From contig UQAX01000058.1 in NCBI GenBank assembly GCA_900539145.1, positions 1 through 12,767 on the forward strand: DNA of 12,767 nucleotides. The letters run 5' to 3'. How positions within the stretch are numbered: position 1 is the stretch's first letter; each line of letters begins with the position of its first letter. The notes beneath the pieces were generated by a model. That model was not told the origin of the DNA. It searched no databases and was given only the letters and a program-made list of their open reading frames with translations. Positions 6,878-12,767 of the stretch are shown here, piece by piece. The translations under genes and the position numbers were made by a program. This DNA comes from an uncultured Blautia sp. GTDB taxonomy: Bacteria > Bacillota > Clostridia > Lachnospirales > Lachnospiraceae.

Positions 6878-7684
6878 TTATATTTTTATCATTTTCGGGG
6901 TTCTGTTATGATATTGCGCAATATAAGAGAAACCTGCTTCTTTCAGGCAGTCCAGTGCAATATCAAAATCTCTTTGCAAATCAGTTGCCCGATGGGCATC
7001 TGAACCTAAGGTGATAATTTCACCATGAAGCTTGGAATAGAGTTTTAATACCTCCAGTGACGGCATGCAGCCGATACCATAACGTACTCCGGATGTGTTA
7101 ATTTCTATACCAATTCCATGAGAAATCGCTGTTTTTAATACCTTCTGTAAATAATCGTTTTCACAGGGGATATTTATGTGAATTCCCTGTCTGGCAGCGT
7201 ATCGCTTAAATAAATCAAGATGTCCAAGACAGTCACATAAATGATTTTCGACTATTCCCAGAAGATTAGAAAAATAAGTATTACATAGCCGGTCAATATT
7301 TATTGTCTTATAACTATACATTGATAAATCTACGTTGTCAATTTTATGGCAGGAGCCAATAACATAGTCAAAAGGATATTTTTTTAAGAATTTTTTTGCT
7401 GTTTCCGGTTGAAGATGGGGTTGGCCAAATTCAATGCCAAACCCTACATGCACAGATGTAGGGTTTGATTGTTTTAGAAGGCAATATTTAGCATAATAGT
7501 TGTCCAGATATTCTTCGTGAAATTTTGGACTCTTATAAGAACCAGAAAAAAATTCAAAATGTTCAGTCAGCATTAATTCCGGAATGTTGTTTTCTTGGGC
7601 GGTACTTAGAATGTTGCTGTAACTTTCATGAGAGTCAGGGGAGACAGAGGAATGAATGTGATAATCTGGAATATTTTCTATCAT
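6878..7684 (-). CDS. PHP-domain phosphoesterase (HisJ-like family) in the fructosamine operon
   Basis: A 268-residue protein with the metal-binding pattern of the PHP superfamily: DYHIHSS (His9, His11), LTEHFEF (Glu41, His42), Glu85 in GIEFG, GSCH (His113), GHLDLF (His155, Asp157) and GSDAH (Asp229, His231). The set is complete, so an active di- or trinuclear metal hydrolase is expected, most like the histidinol-phosphatase HisJ family. No histidine genes are nearby; it sits between the FrlD-like kinase and the GntR regulator. The start was chosen at 7684, where ATG overlaps the kinase stop as ATGA; an in-frame ATG at 7972 lies deep inside the kinase gene and adds residues unlike the family. 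No clear ribosome binding site is present, so translation probably depends on coupling to the kinase. The substrate is unknown; a sugar or fructosamine phosphate is a guess. Confidence 0.85.
   Translation of the reverse strand: MIENIPDYHIHSSVSPDSHESYSNILSTAQENNIPELMLTEHFEFFSGSYKSPKFHEEYLDNYYAKYCLLKQSNPTSVHVGFGIEFGQPHLQPETAKKFLKKYPFDYVIGSCHKIDNVDLSMYSYKTINIDRLCNTYFSNLLGIVENHLCDCLGHLDLFKRYAARQGIHINIPCENDYLQKVLKTAISHGIGIEINTSGVRYGIGCMPSLEVLKLYSKLHGEIITLGSDAHRATDLQRDFDIALDCLKEAGFSYIAQYHNRTPKMIKI
7438..7467 (-). repeat. Perfect 12-bp inverted repeat inside the PHP gene
   Basis: CAAACCCTACAT (7438-7449) and ATGTAGGGTTTG (7456-7467) are exact reverse complements with a six-base loop. The repeat lies inside the PHP coding sequence, over codons for NPTSVHVGFG. 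In mRNA it would form a stable hairpin in mid-gene. No T-tract follows on the coding strand, so it is not a standard terminator. Confidence 0.7.
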
Positions 7685-8499
7685 TCTGTCATCGGGTGTG
7701 GATATCCAAATCCACCATGAATTCTGCATGTGGCAGCTGCTTTTGCAGCTGCAAAAGAAAGAGCTTCTTTCATATTTTTTGTATCCCCATAATTTGTAAG
7801 GAAACCAGCAATGAAGCTGTCTCCGGCTCCCATGGTGTCGATGACTTCTGTTTTTACAATTCCCTGTGTATAGAAATCCGCACCATCGTAAAATATAGAA
7901 CCTTTTGACCCTCTTGTCACACCGCAAATTTTTGCTCCTTTGGATGCGGCAAGTTTTAAGAGATCCTGACATTCTTCTTCGCTTAAATCAGAACCAGAGA
8001 AGAATGCATAAGTCACATAAGGACAAACTCTTTCCAGATATTTCGTATCACGTTTATCAGAGAAGTCAAAGCTGACATCGCAAACCTGAGAAAGAGCAGC
8101 CAGTTCATATTCCATATTGGAATAACAGCTTGTGTGGCAGATATCAAAGTTTTTGATGATATCCAAGTCTTCTGATACCAGATGAATACTGAAAAGATGT
8201 TGGCAGCTATCTCTCTTTCCGGCAGCAAATACACGGTCTCCATCCTTTAAAAGAACTTTGGGCTGTGCAGAGTGTGCATAAACTTTTCTGGAACGGGAAA
8301 CATCAATTCCTTCTTTTGAGAGACATTTTTGTATCCAGTCGGCATTCTCATCATTTCCGAAAATACCGATATAAGCTGTTTTTTCAGCACCATCTCTTTT
8401 ACAGTTTACGACTACGTTAACAGCGTTTCCTCCTGGATAGTATACGTTGTCATCTACATAGCAATCTGTTACATTATCTCCTACAGCAATTAATTTCAT
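7681..8499 (-). CDS. frlD: PfkB/ribokinase-family sugar kinase, probable fructosamine 6-kinase (FrlD-like)
   Basis: A 272-residue protein of the PfkB family. The N-terminus MKLIAVGDNVTDCY and PGGNAVN (22-28) form the substrate-binding region. FDFSDKR (145-151) and DTMGAGDSFIAGFL (221-234, catalytic base Asp227) match FrlD closely, more than ribokinase or fructokinase, as far as memory allows. The reaction expected is ATP-dependent phosphorylation of the C6 hydroxyl of an imported fructosamine, giving the substrate of the SIS deglycase encoded upstream. ATG 8499 is chosen because AGGAGG (8506-8511) lies six bases upstream; an ATG at 8505 touches the ribosome binding site directly and is unlikely. 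The permease gene ends 18 bp upstream, and the stop overlaps the PHP start. Which fructosamine is preferred cannot be read from the sequence. Confidence 0.88.
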   Translation of the reverse strand: MKLIAVGDNVTDCYVDDNVYYPGGNAVNVVVNCKRDGAEKTAYIGIFGNDENADWIQKCLSKEGIDVSRSRKVYAHSAQPKVLLKDGDRVFAAGKRDSCQHLFSIHLVSEDLDIIKNFDICHTSCYSNMEYELAALSQVCDVSFDFSDKRDTKYLERVCPYVTYAFFSGSDLSEEECQDLLKLAASKGAKICGVTRGSKGSIFYDGADFYTQGIVKTEVIDTMGAGDSFIAGFLTNYGDTKNMKEALSFAAAKAAATCRIHGGFGYPHPMTE

Positions 8500-8517
8500 G
8501 TTCATCCTCCTTTTCTA

Positions 8518-9360
8518 TCAGCCTTTAACACTGCCAGCAGTCATTCCTCTGATAAAGCTTTTCTGCATAAAGATAAATAGAATAGCAATAGGGAGACAGG
8601 CAATAACCATACCGGCCATAACAACTCCCCAGTTCGTCATCAGACCATCGGAAAATACCATAAGTCCAACAGGGATAGTCTGCTTCTCAGAAGAATCTAT
8701 AAACATAGTGGCAAAAATGAATTCATTCCAAGAATAATAAGCAGTCATAATGATTACTGTTGAAATAATAGGTTTTGACAATGGCAGATAAATTTTCTTG
8801 TAAATTTGAAAGAAAGTAGCTCCGTCAATAATAGCAGACTCTTCCAGTTCCTTTGGAATACTGATAAAGAAGGAACGTATGAGCATGACAGAGACAGGAA
8901 GTCTAAATGCGATATAGGGAAGAATTAACGCAAAATAGGTATCTTTCAATCCAAGATTTTTTAAAAGCATATAAAGTGGCAGTAAACAAACCTGTGGGGA
9001 GAGAAGAAGTCCACCCATAATCAACAGAAAACATAAATTTGCAAAGCGGCTTTTCATCTGGCAGATGCCGAAAGCTGCAAAGGTAGAAATCAATACAACA
9101 CCAATAATAGTTCCCACACTGACAATCAGGGAGTTGACAAAATAATTAGAAATTCCCTTTTCCCAGGCAAGCTTATAGTTTTCAAATAACCATTCTTTTG
9201 GCAGTCCCCAGACATCTTTAAAAATACCATTGTAATCTTTAAAGGAGGACATGATAATCCAGAACATAGGGTAAATAATCAGAATAGCAAGGATAACCAG
9301 AATGATGAACCAGATATATTCTCCAATACCCCATCGTTGAAGTTTTGCTTTTTTCTTCAT
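8518..9360 (-). CDS. frlM: ABC sugar-type permease (MalG-like), FrlM-like
   Basis: A 280-residue membrane protein of the binding-protein-dependent transport family CUT1. Six membrane helices are visible, starting near residues 15-37 and including about 76-98, 108-130, 142-163, 198-220 and 247-266. The EAA loop that contacts the ATPase reads ELEESAIIDGATFFQIYKKI (171-190). The C-terminus KSFIRGMTAGSVKG is typical of MalG-type subunits. It follows the partner permease after only three bases, with GGAGG at the end of that gene acting as ribosome binding site. Together the two would form the pore for uptake of a glycated amino acid. The frlM name rests on its place in a B. subtilis-like frl order; from the sequence alone it is a CUT1 permease. 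Confidence 0.88.
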   Translation of the reverse strand: MKKKAKLQRWGIGEYIWFIILVILAILIIYPMFWIIMSSFKDYNGIFKDVWGLPKEWLFENYKLAWEKGISNYFVNSLIVSVGTIIGVVLISTFAAFGICQMKSRFANLCFLLIMGGLLLSPQVCLLPLYMLLKNLGLKDTYFALILPYIAFRLPVSVMLIRSFFISIPKELEESAIIDGATFFQIYKKIYLPLSKPIISTVIIMTAYYSWNEFIFATMFIDSSEKQTIPVGLMVFSDGLMTNWGVVMAGMVIACLPIAILFIFMQKSFIRGMTAGSVKG

Positions 9361-9363
9361 GTG

Positions 9364-10242
9364 TTATTCCTCCTTTCCGCCAATAGTAAAGAACTGAATG
9401 CTGGAAAGCACAGCAGTTATGACAAAGATTAAGATGGCAATGGTAGATGCATAGCCCATATCGTTTTTAACAACACCTGTTTGATACATATGTAAGGCGA
9501 GGGTCATTGTTGAAGTTCCTGGACCTCCTCCGGTTAAAATATAAGGCTCGTTAAATACAGTAAATGCACCCACAACGGTAATGACCATCGTAACAAAGAG
9601 CATTTGCTTTACCTGAGGAACGGTTATATTGAAGAACTGGCGGATTTTTCCGGCACCATCCATTTCAGCTGCTTCATACAAATCTCTTGGAATTTTCTGT
9701 ATGGCAACAATGAACAGCATAGTGACATAGCCGGTACTTTGCCATTGAGAAACAGCGATTACAGCAAACATGGCAATTTTACTTTTTCCAAGCCATATTG
9801 TGGTTAAATTATCAAGCCCTATAAGTTCCAGAAAGCTGTTTAAAAGTCCCATTTGAGGGTTGTAGATAAATTCAAATAACAGACATACAACAGTCATGGA
9901 AAGCAAGGTTGGGATAAAAAAAGTGGTTCTGAAGAAAGGTGAAAATTTCTGAAACAATTTATCTTCCAGAACAGCAGCCAGAACCAGACCAAAGCCTACC
10001 TGAATGATAACAGAAATTACAGCGTATAATATATTATTTTTCAGACATGTAAGAATAATTTCGTCCGAAAAGAGTTTGCTGAAGTTAGCTAAGCCTACAA
10101 ATTCTTTCGTTGTGGCAGACAGAGTAAAGGACTGTGTACTGTAAACCATGTTCATGATTAAAGGATAATATACAAAAATTCCTAAAATCAAAATGCACGG
10201 AAGAATATAAAGAAAGGCCTGTTTATTTTTCTTTCCTGCCAT
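9364..10242 (-). CDS. frlN: ABC sugar-type permease (MalF-like), FrlN-like
   Basis: A 292-residue membrane protein, the MalF-type partner of the downstream permease. The first helix spans about residues 10-35, then 72-93, 105-128, 155-180, 213-235 and 265-287. The EAA loop reads LYEAAEMDGAGKIRQFFNIT (188-207). NEPYILTGGGPGTSTMTLAL is the conserved stretch before the last helix in CUT1 permeases. A GGAGG ribosome binding site precedes the start. The gap to the binding-protein gene upstream (90 bp) carries a stable hairpin, so the permeases are probably made at lower levels than the binding protein. No ATP-binding subunit is encoded in the window, which fits CUT1 systems that share an MsmX-type ATPase. 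Confidence 0.88.
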   Translation of the reverse strand: MAGKKNKQAFLYILPCILILGIFVYYPLIMNMVYSTQSFTLSATTKEFVGLANFSKLFSDEIILTCLKNNILYAVISVIIQVGFGLVLAAVLEDKLFQKFSPFFRTTFFIPTLLSMTVVCLLFEFIYNPQMGLLNSFLELIGLDNLTTIWLGKSKIAMFAVIAVSQWQSTGYVTMLFIVAIQKIPRDLYEAAEMDGAGKIRQFFNITVPQVKQMLFVTMVITVVGAFTVFNEPYILTGGGPGTSTMTLALHMYQTGVVKNDMGYASTIAILIFVITAVLSSIQFFTIGGKEE

Positions 10243-10278
10243 AACAATCCTCCTTGTTCAATATAGTTGTAAAAGGAA

Positions 10279-10302
10279 CAGACGGTCGTAGAAGACCGTC
10301 TG
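10279..10302 (-). terminator. Intercistronic hairpin between binding-protein and permease genes, partial terminator or mRNA stabiliser
   Basis: CAGACGGTC (10279-10287) and GACCGTCTG (10294-10302) form a perfect 9-bp stem with a six-base loop. On the minus strand it is followed by TTCCTTTTAC, an imperfect U-tract. Its position right after the solute-binding-protein gene is the usual place for an attenuating or 3'-end-protecting hairpin that keeps the binding protein in excess over the permeases. Confidence 0.6.
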
Positions 10303-10332
10303 CAAAAATTCCTATATATGGGACGACCTGGG

Positions 10333-11646
10333 TTAATCGGATTTTCCTTTTAGTTCAGCAGCAGCAGCCTGTACATCCTTCATAACTTCTTCAGGGGTCA
10401 TATCATTAGTAGCAATTGCGGAAGCGCCTTGTCCGAATACGGTATAAATACTGGCATTACATGCATTATCAAACCATGGTGTCATCTGGCTGGCTGCATT
10501 AATAGTGTCTAATGCTTCAAGCTGTTCAGGAAGAGCATTTTCTTCTGTAAGAGCACCATTTACACTGGTTAAATCTCCGCCTACAGTGGAGAGCTGTACA
10601 GCTCCGCCTTCTGGACTTACCAGCCATTTCAGAAACTTAATACATTCTTCAGGATGTTCGGCTTTATTAGAAACCATAAATCCTTCCGGAGCACCTGTCA
10701 GAGCATTTGGATCGCCCTTTCCTTCTTCGAATGCAGGAAAATTAAAGAAACCATAATCAAAATTAATAGTATCTTTCATCAAAGAAATTTCAGCAAACTG
10801 GAGATACATAATTGGTGACTCTTCAGCAGCAAAATAAGTGTTACGTGCAGCTTCGTGATCAATAGCAGTACAGGTTTCACCCATGTATTCTGTGAGTTGT
10901 TTCCATTTATTTAATACTTCGATGTATGCAGGATCTGTAAATTCACCTGTAGCAGGATCATAGTCTTTTGCCAGAACCTCAGGGTCAACCATACGCTGGT
11001 TCATGGTTCCTAAATAATGGAGAATGGCCCAATTATCTTTTAATCCTTCTACGATTGGAGTTTCATATCCGGCATCTTTGAGTTTGTCAAGGACATCAAT
11101 AAATTCATTCCAGGTTTTTGGGATTTCAATATTATTTTCTTCGAAAATCCGTTTGTTATAGAAGAAAACTTTTCCATCCTGAGACCAGGGAACAGCCATG
11201 ATTTTTCCGTCAAAGGTAAAAGGTCCTTTACTAACATCAGCAATTGTGTCAGCCCATGCAGTGTCTTCTTCAAATACAGAGGTTAAATCCATAACATTTC
11301 CGGAATCAATCATTTCCTGGGCGAAGCTTCCTGACCAGGATGAAAAGATATCAGGTACCTCATCTGTAGAAACAATCATACGAATTTTTTCTTTATACTG
11401 GTCATTTAAGATACAATCCATGTTAATTTTTACATTTGGATTTTCTTCTTCATATTTTGCAATTAATTCTTTAAACATAGAGTTTTTCGGATCATTAGGC
11501 CAGCGATGGAAAAAATTGATTTCAATGGTATCTTCATCTTTCTTAGCTTCCTTAGACTCTTTGTCTGAACTTCCACCGCCACATGCTGCCATAGAAAGTA
11601 TAGAAATTGCGGTGAGTGACAGGGCGACCATTTTTCTCAATTTCAT
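10333..11646 (-). CDS. frlO: Extracellular solute-binding lipoprotein of the ABC importer, FrlO-like
   Basis: A 437-residue secreted lipoprotein. The signal peptide is MKLRKMVALSLTAISIL, followed by SMAAC, with lipidation expected at Cys22. A low-complexity charged linker (GGGSSDKESKEAKKDED) tethers the mature domain outside the membrane. The rest matches family 1 (MalE-like) binding proteins: FFHRWPNDP near the start, then DIFSSWSGSFAQEMIDSG, AVPWSQDGKVFFYNKRIFEE and EECIKFLKWLVSPEGG. It should capture the substrate and deliver it to the two permeases encoded downstream. Its start follows the deglycase stop by 29 bp with a strong AGGAGG ribosome binding site. From the sequence alone only 'sugar-type binding protein' is firm; the fructosamine specificity comes from the flanking frlB- and frlD-like genes. 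Confidence 0.9.
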   Translation of the reverse strand: MKLRKMVALSLTAISILSMAACGGGSSDKESKEAKKDEDTIEINFFHRWPNDPKNSMFKELIAKYEEENPNVKINMDCILNDQYKEKIRMIVSTDEVPDIFSSWSGSFAQEMIDSGNVMDLTSVFEEDTAWADTIADVSKGPFTFDGKIMAVPWSQDGKVFFYNKRIFEENNIEIPKTWNEFIDVLDKLKDAGYETPIVEGLKDNWAILHYLGTMNQRMVDPEVLAKDYDPATGEFTDPAYIEVLNKWKQLTEYMGETCTAIDHEAARNTYFAAEESPIMYLQFAEISLMKDTINFDYGFFNFPAFEEGKGDPNALTGAPEGFMVSNKAEHPEECIKFLKWLVSPEGGAVQLSTVGGDLTSVNGALTEENALPEQLEALDTINAASQMTPWFDNACNASIYTVFGQGASAIATNDMTPEEVMKDVQAAAAELKGKSD

Positions 11647-11675
11647 TTATTACCCCTCCTTTTTCAAATGTAATA

Positions 11676-12650
11676 TTAGTATTCCATTCTCCACATGTAT
11701 CTACGTACACCTAAATCATGTCCGCGTTCGTAAGCAATAGCATCAGCCATAGCACGTAATACAGCGCCTGCAAGAAGCGGAGCATAATATTCACGAACTG
11801 ATTCATCGATTCCACACCAGTCAAAGTCTTCTACATCAATTAAAGCGATGCGGTCAGAATATTTTTTACAGAAATTGTAAGCTCTTTCATCCAGATAACG
11901 GGTAGAACCGGTTCCTTTAACAATAATAAATGGAACGTCAAAATCTGTAATTTCGAAAGGTCCATGGAAGTATTCTCCGGAATGGATACAGCTTGCATTA
12001 ATCCACTGCATTTCCATCATAAGGCAAATTGCGTAGGAATAACATTCTCCGTAACATGCACCACTTCCCATAGTATAGAGAAGTTTTTCTCTCTTATAGC
12101 TTTTTCCCCACTCTGTTGCAAAGTCAGCATACTGAGCTCGTACTTTTTCGGTTGCTTCCTGTAAGTGATCTAAAGCTTCTAAACCTTTTACGTATTTCTC
12201 ATCAGGGTTTACAGTGTTTAAAATTTTAAAGATTAAAGAATAAAGGACTGCTTTGTTTAAATCAGATGTATCAGATTCTTTTCCCCAGTCATAGAAAATT
12301 GGATATTCAGCAGCTTTCCATAACGGAGAATCTACTAAGTGAGAAAGAGCAATCGTAACAGCTCCTTTTTCTCTTGCTACTTCAGTTGCTTTTACTGTTT
12401 CAGGTGTGTTACCGGAATGAGAACAGGTAATAACAACAGAGTTTTCATTTAAAGCCTTCGGCTCCATATGTACAAATTCATTGGAAGTATAGATACTTGC
12501 TGGAATTTCAATTTCACGGTCAAACATAAATTGTGCTGGCATCATAAAAGCCTGAGAACCACCACATGCTACAAAATAAAAATGGTTTACATTTTTGTTT
12601 GCTACAGCCTGAACTGCTGCATTGATTTGGGCAATAATTTCTTTCTTCAT
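11676..12650 (-). CDS. frlB: SIS-domain fructosamine 6-phosphate deglycase (FrlB-like)
   Basis: A 324-residue cytoplasmic protein with two SIS (sugar isomerase) domains. The first (about 20-150) has FYFVACGGSQAF and the sugar-phosphate loop CSHSGNTPETVKA. The second (about 185-315) has YTMGSGACYGECYSY, EMQWINAS and HSGEYFHGPFE (223-233, with the probable catalytic Glu226), and the protein ends RRYMWRMEY. As recalled, the ACGGS, CSHSGNTPETVKA, GEYFHGPFEI and RRYMW..EY blocks are nearly identical to B. subtilis FrlB, which cleaves 6-phosphofructosamines to an amino acid and glucose 6-phosphate. It is distinct from GlmS, which carries an extra glutaminase domain. First gene of the operon, directly behind a strong promoter and palindromic operator candidate; AGGAGG lies ten bases before the start. 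Confidence 0.9.
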   Translation of the reverse strand: MKKEIIAQINAAVQAVANKNVNHFYFVACGGSQAFMMPAQFMFDREIEIPASIYTSNEFVHMEPKALNENSVVITCSHSGNTPETVKATEVAREKGAVTIALSHLVDSPLWKAAEYPIFYDWGKESDTSDLNKAVLYSLIFKILNTVNPDEKYVKGLEALDHLQEATEKVRAQYADFATEWGKSYKREKLLYTMGSGACYGECYSYAICLMMEMQWINASCIHSGEYFHGPFEITDFDVPFIIVKGTGSTRYLDERAYNFCKKYSDRIALIDVEDFDWCGIDESVREYYAPLLAGAVLRAMADAIAYERGHDLGVRRYMWRMEY

Positions 12651-12689
12651 AATTTTAAATCCTCCTGTTTTTTAAAAAATAAAGAATAT

Positions 12690-12707
12690 CGTTATATAAC
12701 GTTATAT
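12690..12707. promoter_or_regulatory. Overlapping palindromes, candidate FrlR operator
   Basis: CGTTATATAACG (12690-12701) and ATATAACGTTATAT (12694-12707) are both perfect palindromes that overlap. They start a few bases downstream of the transcription start predicted from the frlB promoter, an ideal place for a repressor. GntR/HutC regulators usually bind palindromes of this size. The same motif was not noticed elsewhere in the window. Confidence 0.55.
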
Positions 12708-12716
12708 TATGTAATA

Positions 12717-12745
12717 TATATACAATAATAATTTATAAATGTCAA
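12717..12745 (-). promoter_or_regulatory. Sigma-A-type promoter of the fructosamine operon
   Basis: Read on the minus strand, TTGACA (plus positions 12740-12745) is followed by a 17-bp spacer and TATATA (12717-12722), giving an expected start of transcription near 12710. The match to consensus is strong. It is the only good promoter seen in front of this gene set, and short gaps or overlaps suggest that all seven genes down to the GntR regulator are served by it. Confidence 0.7.
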
Positions 12746-12767
12746 TAGAAAAATATAAAAAAGATAT

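Noticed and set aside
7740..7757. 18-bp perfect palindrome CTTTTGCAGCTGCAAAAG in the kinase gene
   Set aside because: It encodes the alanine/lysine-rich AAAKAAA helix of the kinase; repeated GCA/GCT codons explain it without a regulatory role.
7685..7972. In-frame N-terminal extension of the PHP protein starting at 7972
   Set aside because: It lies wholly inside the FrlD-like kinase gene, encodes residues unlike any PHP protein, and the family motif DYHIHS starts right after the ATG at 7684.
8500..8505. ATG at 8505 as start of the FrlD-like kinase
   Set aside because: It touches the AGGAGG ribosome binding site with no spacer; the second ATG has normal spacing and fits the family N-terminus.
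11198..11740. 180-codon open frame on the plus strand
   Set aside because: Antisense to the start of the well-supported binding-protein gene and the end of frlB; no family features and no ribosome binding site.

Overview
The window looks like a piece of a low-GC Firmicutes chromosome, most likely a gut Clostridia (Lachnospiraceae-like) genome. This is inferred from the AT-rich base composition, strong AGGAGG-type ribosome binding sites and family content; no rRNA or other taxonomic marker is present.

Region 1 (about 1-1860, minus strand) holds an ATPase_2/DUF234-type P-loop ATPase whose C-terminal nuclease-like domain seems to lack its catalytic residues, followed by a small XRE-type HTH regulator. 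Region 2 (about 1950-4387, plus strand) holds a two-component system: a membrane histidine kinase overlapping an OmpR-type response regulator. It is preceded by about 240 bp of hairpin-rich, relatively GC-rich non-coding DNA with three copies of an extended -10 motif (TGGTATAAT-like). This could be a set of tandem promoters, a structured leader or a small RNA.

Region 3 (about 4388-6054) is a short 'graveyard' of three consecutive broken genes: an IS110-family transposase lacking its N-terminal catalytic domain and flanked by near-identical direct repeats, a small RHH/DUF1413-like gene with a one-base frameshift in an A run, and a decayed N-terminal scrap of an Orn/Lys/Arg decarboxylase. A 14-bp-stem hairpin closes the region.

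Region 4 (about 6071-12745, minus strand) is a seven-gene operon for uptake and breakdown of Amadori products (fructosamines such as fructoselysine or alpha-glycated amino acids). The order is frlB-like SIS deglycase, frlO-like lipoprotein solute-binding protein, frlN-like and frlM-like permeases, frlD-like PfkB kinase, a PHP-family phosphoesterase and an frlR-like GntR/UTRA regulator. The order frlB-O-N-M-D matches Bacillus subtilis as I recall it. The PHP enzyme, translationally coupled to the kinase, is the unexpected addition. No ABC ATPase is encoded, so a shared MsmX-type ATPase elsewhere is presumed. A TTGACA-17-TATATA promoter with overlapping palindromes just downstream of the expected transcription start precedes frlB and is the obvious FrlR operator candidate.

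The proposed flow is: binding protein and permeases import the fructosamine, FrlD phosphorylates its C6 hydroxyl, FrlB splits the product into amino acid and glucose 6-phosphate, and FrlR senses a pathway intermediate. The role of the PHP enzyme is open. I saw no CRISPR array, tRNA or rRNA.
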